Assembly (NCBI GenBank): GCA_003971905.1
Contig: RSEE01000011.1
Coordinates: 186,001-250,000, forward strand
Reading direction: 5' to 3'
Length of the DNA stretch: 64,000 nt
DNA from: Moniliella sp. 'wahieum'
Taxonomy: Eukaryota; Basidiomycota; Moniliellomycetes; Moniliellales; Moniliellaceae
Below the pieces are notes generated by a model. It was not told the origin of the DNA. It worked only from the letters and a program-made list of their open reading frames with translations, and made no database searches. The position numbers and the translations under genes are program-made. Positions within the stretch are counted from its first letter, which is position 1; every line of letters begins with the position of its first letter. Shown piece by piece: positions 1 through 12,711 of this stretch.

Positions 1-1
1 C

Positions 2-430
2 TCCCAAGCTCTCGGCCCGCCGGGCTATCGGACGGTAGCCAAGGTTTCTCCTAAGCTGAAGGGCAAGCTGGGGAAATTGTGCGCCCAGGAGCCGGTGGAG
101 TGGTCTCAGATATTTGCCGGCTGCAACCCACAAGCGACAGACTTGGTTGCTAAGCTTCTCTGCTGGGACCCCACCGAACGGTTGACCGCCCCAGAGGCTC
201 TGGCCCATCCTTGGCTTGGCGCATACCACACCGCCTCGGTCCAATTCTCCGAACCCCAACCGTTCACTGCATTTGATACGGTTGAGGCCCACTTCGTCCA
301 CCCGCACGAATGGGTGCGAGCGTTCCAAGAGCAAGAACGGGTGATGCACCATGATGGCCCGCCTTCTTCTCTGAGGCAGAAGGTGCCTGCTGGTACTTCG
401 GATTGCACCCCGTCGCTTTTTCTCTTCTGA
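2..430 (+). CDS. MAPK-like (CMGC) protein kinase, C-terminal fragment
   Basis: The frame is open from the left edge of the window to a TGA at 428-430, so the start and most of the kinase domain lie outside. What remains is the last part of a CMGC catalytic domain: a stretch like DLVAKLLCWDPTERLTAPEAL, then HPWLGAYH, which matches the subdomain XI region and the HPYL-x-x-YH end of MAP kinases. A tail of about 65 residues follows (EPQPFTAFDTVEAHFVHP and on) that I do not recognise. The typical common-docking acidic patch of classical MAPKs is not obvious, so a CDK-like or atypical MAPK is possible. It would phosphorylate Ser/Thr-Pro sites. It is distinct from the HOG1 gene at 24 kb. The final residues could include an unrecognised intron. 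Confidence 0.6.
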   Translation, partial: SQALGPPGYRTVAKVSPKLKGKLGKLCAQEPVEWSQIFAGCNPQATDLVAKLLCWDPTERLTAPEALAHPWLGAYHTASVQFSEPQPFTAFDTVEAHFVHPHEWVRAFQEQERVMHHDGPPSSLRQKVPAGTSDCTPSLFLF

Positions 431-1663
431 CGCACTTCCCACCTCTCCGAGCACGACGGCGACCAGCGTGGCCACGCCCACCTCCCTCCCTTCGCTCGAT
501 CCATCGTCCAAGACGGTATCCCAGACGGGCAAGCACAAGCCCAACCACAAGACGGTTGCTTCCTCGCTCTCGCTCCTCCTCCTAGGCGCGCATGGACTCC
601 TCGTTTCGGGTCCGGGTGTCGAGGTGCCCCCCCATGATCTATGGGACGTCTGACCGTTATCGCGCAACCCACGGTTACCCTCTCCATGCCTTACTTCTGT
701 TGTTATACCCAACACTTTCTCATTTTATGCTGCCAAATGCAATCTTTTCCCGTCATCATAGAAACATTGCATGTGTTCCAGCTAGCGATAGCGTGCACCT
801 GATTTAGGCAGGCGACTATAGCTCTGCCGTCGAGAATGTTGGCCGGTGGAGGACACCTTCTGAATACTTTTGCTATATTAAGAGCCATGATACCTCTCTG
901 TTCCTCAGTTTAGAAGGAATTCTGGATCGCGTGGGAGAACTTCGCACTCCTTGGTATCATACAGAGGATGCTGTTCATCATTATTAGTGTTTTGAAGAAG
1001 CGGGGGGAATCGAAGGCGGGGTGTCCAAAATTGGACGTGGTCTGTAATATATATGGCGAAGATCGAGAGAGGTGTGTGCGATGGTGATCGCTGCACGGTG
1101 TCTCCGCATGCACTGGCACACTGCTCTGACTCGCGAGCCTGCCTGCCAACAGGCCGATATTCATTGAACGTTATTGAGGACGCCAAACATGTCGTGGCCC
1201 CAACCCACATCTGCAGTCTCTCTCAGGTCTCACCCTAAGCACAGGACCCACGTCCAACCAGGCATGCACGATCCACATGAAGGTCTGAGATTCTGAGATC
1301 TCTGAAGTCTGATGTCTGATGCAAAAGCCAGAGAGATAAGGTTGAAAATTGAAATTGGATGTATCGGTGCAACCACATAGAATGACGGGCGATTCCTCCG
1401 CAGGGGCCACAGGGCGGAACTGGGTGATAGGGGGGTGCTGGTTGGGTTAGTGGATGGCGCAGATGAGGGTGCACATCCAGATGGGGGCGTGCAGATCGCT
1501 TCGTCAGCCCCACCGTCTCGTCTCGTTGGGCCCTCTTGCTCGTGCTCTTGCCCTTGCTCGTGCCCTTGCTCGTGCTCTTGCTCACCACCACCACCCCGCT
1601 CCCTCCCCCGTCGCTGCGCCGTGCTGTGCGCGTGCTTCGGTCCGCGCACGTGTTGGATCCACC
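431..1663. other. Intergenic gap with a pyrimidine-rich short repeat
   Basis: No gene is supported here. At about 1524-1590 there is a degenerate 12-bp repeat of the type CTTGCTCGTGCC/CTTGCTCGTGCT running into CACCACCACCACC. It directly precedes the SIN3 start and could be 5' leader or promoter. Frames open through it encode only low-complexity Cys/Ser/Pro. Confidence 0.5.
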
Positions 1664-4600
1664 ATGGTATGGCCCTTGCCCACTCTGCTTCCCGCCTGAG
1701 TACTGACCGCCCTCCCCAGTCATCGCTCAACGTCAAGGATGCACTCGAGTATCTCGACCAGGTCAAGGTCCAGTTCGCTGACCACCCCGATGTGTACAAC
1801 CGCTTCCTCCTCATCATGAAGGACTTCAAGAGCCAGGCCATCGACACCCCCGCGTCATCGAGCGCGTCTCAGCGCTCTTCCAGGGCCATGCCGCCCTCAT
1901 CCAGGGCTTCAACACCTTCCTCCCGCCTGGCTACCACATCGACTGCTCCCAAGAGACCAACATGATTACTGTCACCACCCCCACTGGCAGCATGACCGCC
2001 CAGGGTGGCATCGGCATCGCTGGCGCCCTATCTCGCGCCAATGCGGCTGCTATGCTCGGCGTTCCTCCCGACACCCTCCCGCCACCGTCACGGCCTCCCC
2101 CGCCGCCCACCCCGTTTCTCCTCCCATGACCCATGGCCCCAGCGCGGCCCCGGCCCGCCCCATTCCATGCCTCCCGGCGTAGGCCCCTCGAGCCCGACCA
2201 TGCATCCCATCACCCCCGATGGCGTCGGTCCTGCCGTCCCTCCGCCCACCCTATCAGGTCCAGGCTCTACCGGCGGCAGTATCCATCCTCCTCCCGGTAC
2301 GTACTGAACTGCCCCTGCGCACGTCTGTTTTCCAGTCTCATCTCCAGCTGTGGTGTGTTTCTTCTAATTTTTCTATTCTCTCTCCAGGCCCCGGCACGCC
2401 AGGCGTGACAGCCGGTGCGGGCGCTGGCCCCCCCTGCTGGCATGCCCATGCCGCACGATGGCGGTCCTGCTCCCGTCGAGTTCAACCACGCCATCATTAT
2501 GTCAACAAGATCAAACAGCGCTACAACTCTGCGCCGGACACGTACCGTCAGTTCCTCGAGATCCTCCAAGACTACCAGCATGGCTCCCGGCCCATCCAAG
2601 AAGTCTACAACGAGTCACGCAACTGTTTGGGCACGACAAGGACCTGCTCCAGGAGTTCCGCCAGTTCCTCCCCGACAGCAACCCAGCCGGTGGCGTTGGT
2701 GGTGCTGGTGGTAGCGGTGCTGCAGGCGGTCTCTTTGGCGCCGTGCATTCGCCCCATGCTGCACCCCCAGAGGCGTTCCACCCCACCTTACCTGCCTACC
2801 CTCCTGCGCCCCCCCCTGCTCGCCCGCGTGCCTCGGGTACCAAAACCAAGAAGAGGCCCGCACCCACTTCAAACTGCCCCGCTTCTGGTGCCGAGCCCCG
2901 AGGGAAGCGGACAAACATGGGTACCCCGCGCCCCCAGAAGCAGAGGTGTCATACAACCCTGTGGTATATCCAGAGGAACCGTCGTTCCCATGCAAGCGGG
3001 CGAACCGGCTTATGCGGCGTCCATTGATACGACCTGGTACCCTGCCGAGGCAGTGTTAGGTTTGGTGTGCGACTTGAACCCCGTCCAGAACCCAAGGAGA
3101 ACGACGCTGGCTTCGGTGGGCGAGTGACCCTCTTTGACCGGATCAAACGACATTGATGGGAAAAGCGGCCTATACTGAATTTCTCAAGCTGCTCCAACTC
3201 TTCTCCCAAGACATCATCGATGTACGCCTCCTGTTGGATCAAGTCGCCTTGTTTATCGGAGATAATCCCGACCTGTTTGGCATGTTCTGCCACGTGGTGG
3301 GATACGACCAAGGCAAAGACGACTGGCTTACCAGTCTCCCGCCTACCATCGCCAACATACCTGTTCAGCGCCGCAACCCTATTATCGCCGGACTGTACAA
3401 GACCTATGGTCCATCTTACCATCGTCTCCCCCGGTTCGAGTCCAACTTATCTTGCAGTGGGAGGGATGCGCTCTGCTGGTCGGTTCTCAATGACTCCTTT
3501 CTCAGTACCCCGCTCTTCTCCTCCGAGTCGGAGGGGTTCATGCCCCACCGCAAGAACGTGTATGAGACTACCCTCTTCGTCTCTGAGGAAGAGCGACACG
3601 AGTTTGATCATCATATCGAGCTCAATCTTCGCACCATTGAGCTTCTTATTCCCCTCGTTGCCCGGTTGGGAAAGATGCCCCCCGCAGAGCGTGAGGCGGC
3701 TCGGCTCCCGAAAGATTTGGGTGCGGCTAGCCCGACGATCCACGAACGGGTTGTCAAGAAGGTGTATGGCAAGGAGGCTGGTCTTGAAATTCTTGCTGCC
3801 ATGTCCGAAGCCCCGGCGGCCACAATCCCCGTTGTGCTTGAGCGGTTAAAGGCAACGGATCAAGCGTGGCGGGCTGGACAGAGGGAGTGGAACAAGGTGT
3901 GGCACAAGGTGGACTTGCGCAACTTCTACAAGAGCCTTGACCACCAAGGTAAAGACTTTAAGGTCAACGACAAGCGCGCTACCACAAGCAAAGCCTTTGT
4001 CGCAGAGATCGAAGCGGAGCGCTCCTGTCAGCTAGCACAGCATCAAGCTGCCTCGAAACATGAGCGAGTACAGGGAATCAAGTTGGGTCAGCCAGAACAA
4101 GCACAGCCAGTTCGTGCCTGGCCCTGCTACCAACATGCTGTCAAGATGGCCGACAAGGATGTATTCTCCGATGTGCTCAAAATGTGCTTCTCGCATTTGG
4201 ACCGGACAACAACTACAGCAAGCCCGATATGGGGAGGATCGAGTCTTTCCTACGCTCTTTTGGTCCGCTCATCTTTGGCATTGAACCAGCTGTTGTGGAG
4301 GCTTGGGTCACTCCTCTTCGTTCGGTCGACGAGGACGAGGAGGCCTCTTCCACGAAAGACGGTAATGACGTGGCCGTTCCCAAAGACTCGGCAACTGACG
4401 TTCTCCCTGTGGAGGCCGACCAAGCCCTCAACACAAGCAGTTCGACACCCAGGCCCTCCACCCCCCCTGAAAATGCCACGATGGACACTTGGATGCGCTT
4501 TGGCGGGTTTGACACCGTGGGGACTGCCCTGCCCGGGGCAAGTCAGACCTGCCTATCGACATTGACTCCCTCTTCTTCTATGCCAACACGCAGCTTTTTG

Positions 4601-5808
4601 TTTTCGTCAAGCTCTTTGAAACGATCTATACCCGGTTGGCCGCGCTCAAGAAAGTAGCCGAGGAGCGAGCTAAGGTGTACCCTTCGCGCCAACGGGTCAA
4701 CCCTGTCGCTGTCGCTCTGGGACTGCAGGATCCTAGTACAGGGCCTGGTGCCGTGGTGGGGGCCATGGCGTGTGCAGCCCACGAAAACCCAGAGGAACAA
4801 GGTGGCTTTTTCCTCCATCCACGACATTACTATGGCACACTTCTTCAAATGTGCGAACGATTGTTTGATGGCGAGATGGACCAATCGTCGTTTGAAGAAG
4901 CAGCACGGTTCATGTTTGATATTGACGCCTACCCGATCTTCACCATAGACAAGGTGGTCAGCGGGTTGATCAAAGCGGTTCGTTTTTCTCTTTGGTTTTC
5001 CTCGTGCTGTGCTGACCCTTTTTTCCCCATAGTTGCACAATGTGGTTACCGACCAACGCTCCATTGCTCTGATGGAACAAGTGGATGCGTGTCGTGCCCG
5101 GACTACGACGGCGGCTAAGGCGGTGCGCGCCGATCCCTGCAATGCGAGGGCGTTGGTGGAGTGGTACCGCAGTCTGATCGATCAGCGAATGGTCGCGAGA
5201 GCATTCTGGCGGGCGAAGAGAACTTGTACCGGATTGTGTGGAACGAGGAACGCCGCCTGCTCACCTTTCAATTGCTCGGGCGCGACGAGCTCACCCTCCC
5301 CCAAGAAGCGACATCTCAACGCAACAAGTTGCTCTATTACATGGCGTCTTACGCCTCGTGGCACCCTACCGAGGGACTGGCACGAGCTGCGGTCGCCCGC
5401 CTTCTCCCGCACAACCTTGCCCTTGCTGGCCAACCCAAATCGAAGCATGTCTCCAGCCCGGCTGAGGGGGAGAAAACGGATGGGGTCGGGTCCAAAGCGC
5501 AGGACCCAGACGAGCATATCGGTTTCACTTCCCTCCACGGCCTTGAAGGAGAGATTGATCCGCACACGTGCCGTCTCCGCTTCGAGCAGGGCCAGGACGA
5601 TGTCATGGTTCGCCATCGGCCACCAGCCGCGCTGAATACTCGCATGGCCGGACTGGTGGCCAGCCGAAGTCGCAAGGAAGCCAGGCTCACCGCCTTGCTC
5701 GCCAAGCGCCTGGGCACGACCGCACCATTGCCTGCCCCAGTCCCCCCAGATGCGGAGGGAGGAGAAGAGCCAATGGACTTGGACGCTGGAGAGGACAGGA
5801 ACATCTGA
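1664..5808 (+). CDS. SIN3: SIN3 transcriptional co-repressor (PAH domains plus HDAC-interacting region)
   Basis: Nuclear scaffold that recruits a class I histone deacetylase (Rpd3) to promoters. Visible in order: PAH1 (about 1726-1930; [12 protein letters not shown], then DVYNRFL and [10 protein letters not shown]), a Pro/Gly-rich linker, PAH2 (about 2480-2690; [29 protein letters not shown]), PAH3 (about 3135-3300), then the conserved HDAC-interacting region (about 3390-3960; [42 protein letters not shown]), and the SIN3 C-terminal region to TGA 5808. Introns that fit: 1667-1719 directly after the ATG, 2297-2387 and 4978-5032. The start is uncertain, because most SIN3 proteins have a longer N-terminus. 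At least eight single-base losses break the frame (for example near 1848, 2495, 2610, 3150, 4205, 4535 and 5185), mostly in doubled bases. I take these as consensus errors. Confidence 0.93.
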
Positions 5809-6813
5809 TTCGTACCCTGAGTGCGTGTGGGAGTGCGATTCCGGTGTCCATGGGCTGCGCGCTTTACTAGACAAAGACCAAGCGGCCATGAGTGCCGTTT
5901 CCCGTGTCGTGTGTTGTATCCTCTGCAAAATCGAATTGTATGGAGCCTGGAACCTGGAGCATGGAGCCTATAGTACGGCTGGTAGTTTTCCTCGGGGTTT
6001 TGTGCACTTTCTACTAAGGATGCACAGCGCGCATGACGGGATGACCAGGGGAGGGGCCCGGAGTGTAAGGAAGGCGATGCGGCGACAGCCCGAGCAGGTG
6101 GTAGGTGGCAGGCTCTCACTCGTATATGCAGACTGAGTACTCGTTTGTACTCAGTACTCACATGCTCACAACTCAAAACTCAAAACTCACAACTCCCATG
6201 TCACACCTACGGGTAGACAGCACGTTCAAAGCTCGCCGGCTGCACCCGAGCTCTGGGCTGTGGGCTTCTGGCTTCTGAGTTTCGTGTTCAGGGGCTCATA
6301 ATCGCCAACGCCAGGGAGAAGGGGATGCGCAAGGCAGAAGGCGGCCATCGGCTCGTGGTCGGCCGCAGATCGCAGCAGCGGCAACAACCAAAACAAGTTG
6401 GGCCAACACAGGCGCCGTGCGGCCAGGCCAGCCCAGTTGGGAAGTCAAACTCGAGACGCACGGACTGCGGCACGTCGCAGTAACTCCACACGGCCCTGGT
6501 GCCTGTGCGGCGAGGGTGTCTGACACGCCGGCCACCAGCGCCCGGGCTGACGTAACGCAGGCACCCCGCCCGCACGGCGCCTGCCAGGGACGCGGGGGCG
6601 GGCAGAGGCAGGCAGAGGCAGGCAGGAGGCAGGCAGGCCAGGCCACGCAGAGCACCGGAGCGGCCCGGAGCGCGTCACCTGCCCACCCCAGCGGCGTTGG
6701 AGAAGGTGAGCCGCCGGCAGGTTTTCCTTCTTCAGCCACCGCCAGCCTCTTGCGCTCCTCCTGCTTGCCGCCCGTCTGCTCTGCCGGCCGCCTTGCTCCT
6801 GCTCTTGATCGCC
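5809..6813. other. Intergenic gap, SIN3 to E2
   Basis: No gene seen. It holds two short repeat patches: AGTACT/ACTCA-type repeats at about 6130-6200, including a 7-bp CTCAAAA run, and a GGCAGGCAGA-type repeat at about 6600-6650. The last 100 bases are presumably the E2 promoter and leader. Confidence 0.4.
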
Positions 6814-8311
6814 ATGCTGTCTGCTGCCCTCCGTCTCGCTGCACGCACCGCCCGCCCGGGTCTGGCCCGCGGCCTGGCCACCTCCTCCCGCTCCCTGGCG
6901 CTCCAGAAGTTCGCCTTCCCCGCCATGTCGCCCACCATGACCGAGGGCGGCATTGCCAAGTGGCACGTCAAGCCCGGCGACAAGTTTTCCTCGGGCGCGT
7001 ATTGCTCGAGATTGAGACCGACAAGGCTACCATGGACGTCGAGGCTGCCGACGATGGTGTGATGGCCAAGATCATTGTGCGTTCTTAACCCCGCTGCCAA
7101 CTGGCTTCGCCTAACCCCCTTTTCTTCCTTCTAGGTTGGCGATGGCGCCAAGGATGTGCAGGTCAACAGTGTTATTGCTATCACTGCTGAGGAGGGCGAT
7201 GACCTAAGTGGTGCCGACGCCCTGGCGGCCGAGGCAAGCAAGGAGGCCCACCCTGTACAGCCCGAGGAGCCCAAGTCGGCCGAACCTGCCCGGAAGCACC
7301 CAAGCCTGCTGAGCCCCGAAAGCAAGCCTACTGCTGCTCCTGCTGCTCCTGCTGCGCCGGCGGGCGGACGCGTGTTTGCTTCCCCTCTGGCCCGTAAGAT
7401 TGCCCAGGAGAAGGGCATCCCGCTGGCCCAAATCAAGGGTACTGGTCCCAACGGCCGTATCGTCAAGGCCGACGTCGAGGGCTACAAGGCCCCTGCTCCT
7501 GCTGCCGCTGCCGCTGCTGCCCCAACACCGGCAGCGGCACCGGCCAAGAGCACTCCCCCTCCTCCCCCCGCTGCTCCCGGTCAGGAGGCTACGTTTACCG
7601 ACATCCCCGTTACCAACATGCGCCGCACTATTGCTGCGCGCCTGACCGAAAGCAAGCACAGCTGCCCCATTACTACGTCTCGATCGACGTGGAGATGGAC
7701 CGTGTGCTGCAACTTCGTGAGCTTTTCAACGCTGCCTCGGCTGAGAAGGCGCGTGGGGACAAGGAAGCAGCCAAGGCGGCCAAGCTGTCGGTGGGCGACT
7801 TTATCACCAGGCTGCCTCGGTTGCGCTGCAGCAGGTTCCAGAGGTCAACTCGGCTTGGTACGGCGACATTATTCGGCAACACAATGTGGCCGACATCTCG
7901 ATCGCGGTCGCTACCCCGACCGGACTGATCACACCCATTGTGCACAACGTGGGTGCCAAGGGTCTGGCCTCCATCTCGGCTCGCACCAAGGAGCTGGCCG
8001 CCAAGGCACGTGCGGGCAAGCTTGCTCCGGCCGAGTACCAGGGCGGTACCTTTACCATTTCCAACATGGGCATGTTTGGCATCAGCCACTTTACCGCGAT
8101 CATCAACCCACCTCAGAGCGCCATTCTGGCCATTGGTGGCACCGACACCCGCATCGTCCCTGACGCCTCGTCGGAAAAGGGATGGAAGAAGGTGAACGTG
8201 ATGCAGGCCACCCTGTCGTCCGACCACCGCGTGATCGACGGTGCGACGGCAGCGCGCTGGATGAAGGCGTTCAAGGACACACTCGAGAACCCCCTGTCGT
8301 TCATGCTCTAA
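6814..8311 (+). CDS. LAT1: Dihydrolipoamide acetyltransferase, E2 of mitochondrial pyruvate dehydrogenase
   Basis: E2 moves acetyl groups from the E1 product to CoA in the mitochondrial matrix and forms the core of the complex. The protein starts with an Arg/Ala-rich, acid-free presequence ([20 protein letters not shown]). A lipoyl domain follows, with the lipoylated lysine in ETDKATMD (about 7015-7035), then an Ala/Pro linker, the E1/E3-binding domain (about 7365-7485; [28 protein letters not shown]), a second Ala/Pro linker, and the catalytic domain ending with the active-site motif DHRVIDG (about 8222-8242). An intron fits at 7077-7134. Three single-base losses break the frame (about 7000, 7660 and 7815); two remove one of a doubled A and one a doubled G. 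Stop at 8309-8311. The E1/E3-binding domain fits E2 of PDH rather than of oxoglutarate dehydrogenase. Confidence 0.95.
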
Positions 8312-9086
8312 GCAAGGCATACCCTCTTTGAAGCTCAATCTAATTGGCAATGACAGATGACTTCTTGATCCAAAGTCAGCCTGTACAAGTCTCCGGTTTG
8401 GAGCAGGTACACCTCTATTTTTACCCTGTGCGATCGTCGGATCATTCGTTCTGTCAAGGACTCCGTTTACAAACGGAGAGAGGCTAATATCAGATCTCAG
8501 ACCTCGCACAGCCTCTATTAGCCCCCATTTGGGGTATGATTAAGTAGGCATTTGATCAACGCACAGGATCAATGGTGCTGCCTATAGCTAAAAGGTGTAG
8601 TAAGTCAACATAGTAGAGAGGGAAACGGCAATTTGAGAGCACCAGCGGTATCCTCTGCCACAGCCGAAGCCTCTGCCTTGGAAGATATTCGCGGTGAAGA
8701 GAGATGTGGCTTAATTTTTGGATTTCGTTTTGCCTGGTAGGTGTACCGAGACGCAAGTATGTCACAACGCAAATAAGGCATAACAATTCCTCTATGACGC
8801 TGACAGAGCGGATACAGCAGAGAGATGGAGACGGGAGCCTCTGGAATATAGGCAGAAGCGGGATACAGGTGATGGTGGTGTGAAAGACAAATGCAGGCCC
8901 TGCTACAAGATAGAAACCCTCTTTAACCCATTGATAACCAGTAAAAGCTACTACTAGTATAATAATGAAGCCCTATCCACAAGACCGCGTAGTGGCAACC
9001 CATTGGGACTACAGTTTCGGTTGTTAAACCGGAAGCACCCTTCCAAATCCTTGGCGTCCGTCGCGCGTCTCAGTTCAACGATGTGC

Positions 9087-9650
9087 ATGACATACTGCAT
9101 CCATACTAGTATCATTGACAGAGCGTAAGGCTGGAACAAAGAAACGCTGCGCCTAAACCGACACGTTCATCCCTGCGTGTGCTGCTTGATAGCGTCAATC
9201 CACCCGCTTAAAGAACCAGGGGGATCGCCAGGAGATCAGGACCCTCTGCTGGTGCCCGCCACTGATCATCCCTTTTCCCATACCCGAGGAAGCGCATGTG
9301 GACATGGATGAACGTGGTAGACATCCGAGCGAGGAACCATTTCCATTGAGAGTCAGTAGTCAATCCTTCCAGTGTGCAAGCATCTTGCCCGCTGTTTGGT
9401 GCGTAGTATCCTCGCGTAGTCAAACCAGGGGGAAAACGGCTCTGGTGCGTCCCTGGGACTTGGCGTTTTTGTTGCATTCTGCTTGTTCAAGCCGCCGAAG
9501 CAGCTTCTTCTCCCGGGTTCCAAAGTGTCGCGGTGCTCTCGTGCACCCACCCTCCCGTACGCACTCTGCGCCTCCAGCGATCCCGTGTCGCCCAGCGTGT
9601 GGGCACTACTGCAAATCCGGTCTGTGGACTACGAATTGCTATCTTCCACG
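9087..9650 (-). mobile_element. LINE-like (non-LTR retrotransposon) 3' fragment, copy 1
   Basis: A diverged copy of the sequence at about 62500-63025, in the same orientation. Both share the block around CATCCGAGCGAGGAACCATT and start together near ATTGACAGAGC. On the minus strand both encode a peptide with LTTRGYY followed by WKWFLARMSTTFI. This resembles the conserved tail after the reverse transcriptase in some LINE ORF2 proteins (a TTRG-type motif, then a helix), but the fragment is short and the family call is inference. There is no poly-A tail and no visible target duplication. The frame is broken by several indels. Confidence 0.4.
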
Positions 9651-9805
9651 GGTAGTTTTTGGGAATAATGGGCGTGCCGTGTCATCCGCGTCACCTCCAA
9701 GTCGCAAGTGTATCGTCAGCATTCATTGAGTAGCGGTCGCTGCGAGAGGTATAGTTGGTGAATGAAAGATTCTATTACAGACTCGAATGTAACGTGTAAG
9801 GCCCG

Positions 9806-9905
9806 TCAAGCTTCAAGCTCGCCAAGCTCGTCAAGCTTCAAGCGTCACAATATTCAGCTAGTCCAGCTAGTCACGCTTGACTTGAAGCTTGAAGCTTGAA
9901 GTTAC
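9806..9905. repeat. AAGCTT-type palindromic short repeats
   Basis: Clustered AAGCTT sites joined by G, C or short spacers; the last part (about 9877-9901) is a clean 7-bp array of TGA+AGCT units. It belongs to the wider TGA+palindrome repeat class described in the findings. Confidence 0.7.
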
Positions 9906-10888
9906 AAGCCAATACGTGATTTACGTTGCAGCGTGTCATCTGCATCTGATAATCGAGATTCCCACACAGACGTATAGGATAATTCCCACACAGACGTATA
10001 GGATAACCCTGCGTTTCGCTCTGTTGTCTTTTCGTCGCTGCTGTTACTGGGCAAAAGTCATGGATCCCTTCCGCCCATCGCTCCCATCATGCATTAGGCC
10101 CTTAGGGCATTAGCATGCCTAACGTTTAACGTTAACGTTTAACGTCCCCACCGTCCTGCGCTCAGCCTGCGCTGCCCGGAAGGCGCACGGCCTGTGTGTG
10201 CTGTCTGCGTCTGCCACATCACCAACCCCCCAGATTCCCCGCAAAGAAGGCGTCGACCTGCCTGGAGCGACGCCACCCTCTCTCCCCCGCTGCTGGCCCC
10301 GCCGACACACGGCATGCCGCTGCGTGCCGATCGAATATCATCGGCCGGCGCCGCTCACGCATGGCACGATGACAGACGACCCATGTGTGGTGCCGGGGTT
10401 GGGCGGCCAGGCACACGTCCCAAGTCACATGTGCTCTGTGCCTGCGGTGGCGCCTGCCGTCTGGTGCTGGATGCTGGGTGCTGGGTGCTTGGCACCGGAC
10501 GGCTGGGGCAGGCTGGGGCCGGCTGGGGCTGTCTGGACCAATGGCCCGATCTCAGATCGACTCAGACAGCACAGCGCAGCCGAGGACAGTGTGGGATCGG
10601 CTGTAGCGGCTCTAGCAGCTGCCCAGTGTCGCACTGCGTATCACGCATGCCATCACATGTTGGTAATTGCTCAGCTTTGGACAGCCCTGGTGCCCGCAGC
10701 GCTCTCCGTGAAGCGCTCTCTGTTGCGCTCAGTACACTCCGTGTTGTTGTGCACTTACCGGCGGGCGGCGGCACTCCGTTGCGGGAGCCGGTGCGGCATC
10801 ATGCATGCGGCGCTAGCCCAAACGGGTGTTGGGTGCCGTAACCAGGCTGACCCCCCCCCCGCTCAGCATGTAGGCCCATGGAGTAGCC

Positions 10889-10897
10889 CTATATTAA
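10889..10897 (+). promoter_or_regulatory. TATA-like element upstream of the GH5 gene
   Basis: The sequence CTATATTAA lies about 75 bp upstream of the ATG at 10969, a usual distance in fungi for a TATA box with a short leader. Called from sequence and spacing only. Confidence 0.35.
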
Positions 10898-10968
10898 CCC
10901 CTCTCTCCGCACCTGTACAGTGCTAGCCGTGCCCCCCTTCGTTTCCCCTCTCCTCTCCCAGGCCCACC

Positions 10969-12711
10969 ATGAGCTTGCGCGCTGATGCCCCATTCAATGG
11001 CCTGGACGCCATTTCGCCTCGCCCTACCCCCGACCCACATGGTCTCGGCTCTCGCTCCCACAGCCCTGAGGGCCATCCCACATCCTCTCGCCTGACCGAG
11101 CCAGCTGCTGTTGACCGTGCTTCTTCCCGTCACCACTGGCAGCAAATCCAAGACGACCCCTACGCTCTTTCTCCTGTGGGAGAAAAGGCTGAGGGCCAAC
11201 GCTCCCGCCTGGCTTTGCACAAGAAGCTGGCTCTTGTCTTGGCTGTACTGGGTCTGACTGTGACCTTGGCTGTTGTCGGATTGGGGGCAAGCTTGGGAGT
11301 CGGGCTGTCGAAGAAACACCATTTTTCCTCCCTAACCCCAGTATCAATCAGCAGCCCACGGCTTCAACGGCGGCAGCTTCAACCGGCCCCCGCCGCCCCT
11401 GCCAGCAGCCCGCCGCCTCCTCCTCCTCCTCCTCCTGCCCTTGACAGCAGTGGCAATAACCCTCAAAACATTACTCCTCTTCCCTTCTGGGATTGGGCTG
11501 ACAACAGCAAAAAGGCACTTGGCGTCTCGTTGAACAACTGGCTCATCCTTGAACGCTGGTCGGATGAGGACTGGTTCACCAAGTACGCCGCCGCAGACGA
11601 TTGGGACGAATGGCACTTTTCCCAAACGGTGGGTGCCAACACGTCGCAAGTACTTGACGAGCATTTCGACCAATGGGTCTCCGAAGACGAGATTGAGACG
11701 TTGCGCCAGCACGGTGTCAACCAGGTTCGCATCCCCATTGGGTTTGGCCCTTTATCCCCGTTGTCGACGACGAGCCCTACGTCAACTCAACCCAGCTTTC
11801 CCACCTCACTCGTGTGCTTGGATGGCTCTGGAAGCGCAGCATGTATGCTGTTATTGATCTTCACGGTTTGCCGGGGTCTCAGGTACGTCTCTGTAATAAC
11901 CCTCCCCTCCTCCTCCCTTTTGCATTGCGCTGACCCTTGGATTTCGATGTTGTCTCTCTCTTTAGTCGGGTGACCAGTCGACCGGGCTCAACACGACCTC
12001 CCCTACCTGGTGGTCTGACGAAAATCAGCAGCGGTCCGACGCGACACTGGCCGCCTTGATCGATTGGTTGTCGTACAACCCTTACAAGTCGATCGTCAGC
12101 GCCATTGCGCCGGTCAACGAGCCGAATGGGGTACTGTACTCCAACCAAGACAACCATCTCTCTGTGACCAAGTCGTTTTATGAGCGGTCGTACGCCACGC
12201 TGCAAAAGGCCGGGTACAGCATGTTTTTCCACCACGGCTTTGCCTCTCACCCCGTCCAGTACTGGCAGTCGTTTGCGACGGGCAAGAACGCGTCGATGCT
12301 CGTGATCAATGACAATCCCTACCCGGGCTGGTTCCCGTCCGTGTCGGACGAGTCGGTGATTAACCAACGTGTTTGCCAAGCTACCACTCGGTACGATCAA
12401 TTCCCTGTGCCCATGGTCAAGACCGAGTTAGTCTCGTCTCGGGCCCTACCGATGCCGCGTGGAACGCGCAGTACTACGCGACCCAAGTCGCGGCCTACGC
12501 CGCCGGCGCCGGCTCCTTCTTCTGGGGATTCAAGATGATGAACTCGACTACGCCAGTGCAGGCGGAGCCGCCGGAACACCAGATGCAGTATTCGTTCCTG
12601 CAACAGATTGTCGATGGGGCTGTGCCCGCTATGGGCACCTACAATTCCACCGTGGCCTACATTGACGCGCTGCCCAACCCAGCTTGCGGGCCCCTGGATC
12701 CAACCTTCTAG
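10969..12711 (+). CDS. Membrane-anchored exo-beta-1,3-glucanase (GH5 family)
   Basis: Cell-wall enzyme that cleaves beta-1,3-glucan, here a type II membrane protein. Residues 1-80 are a polar cytosolic tail and about 84-112 a single membrane segment (LALVLAVLGLTVTLAVVGLG). A Pro-rich stalk (SSPPPPPPPPP) follows, then the GH5 domain: GVSLNNWLILERW, GVNQVRIPIGF, VIDLHGLPGSQ, and the acid/base motif APVNEPNG (about 12106-12129). The nucleophile is probably the Glu in KTE near 12420, followed by SLVSGPTDAAW. The order matches the ExgD-type glucan 1,3-beta-glucosidases. An intron fits at 11883-11965. Two frame breaks: about 11745 (TTTT read as TTT) and about 12430. It converges with PRO2 across a 273-bp gap. 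Confidence 0.9.

Larger units (their letters stand above)
8312..10968. other. Repeat-rich intergenic region
   Basis: Between E2 and the glucanase I see no host gene. It contains a LINE-like fragment (listed separately), AAGCTT-type repeats at about 9805-9905, a direct duplication of about 20 bp around ACACAGACGTATAGGATAA at 9960-10005, AACGTT repeats at 10118-10145, and a TGCTGGG-type 7-bp repeat at about 10465-10492. The region 8312-9086 shows nothing I can name. Confidence 0.4.

Noticed and set aside
6814-8311. Programmed frameshifting as the cause of the broken E2 frame
   Set aside because: Three unrelated sites in one gene and similar breaks in most other genes lack slippery heptamers or a common signal; consensus error explains them better.
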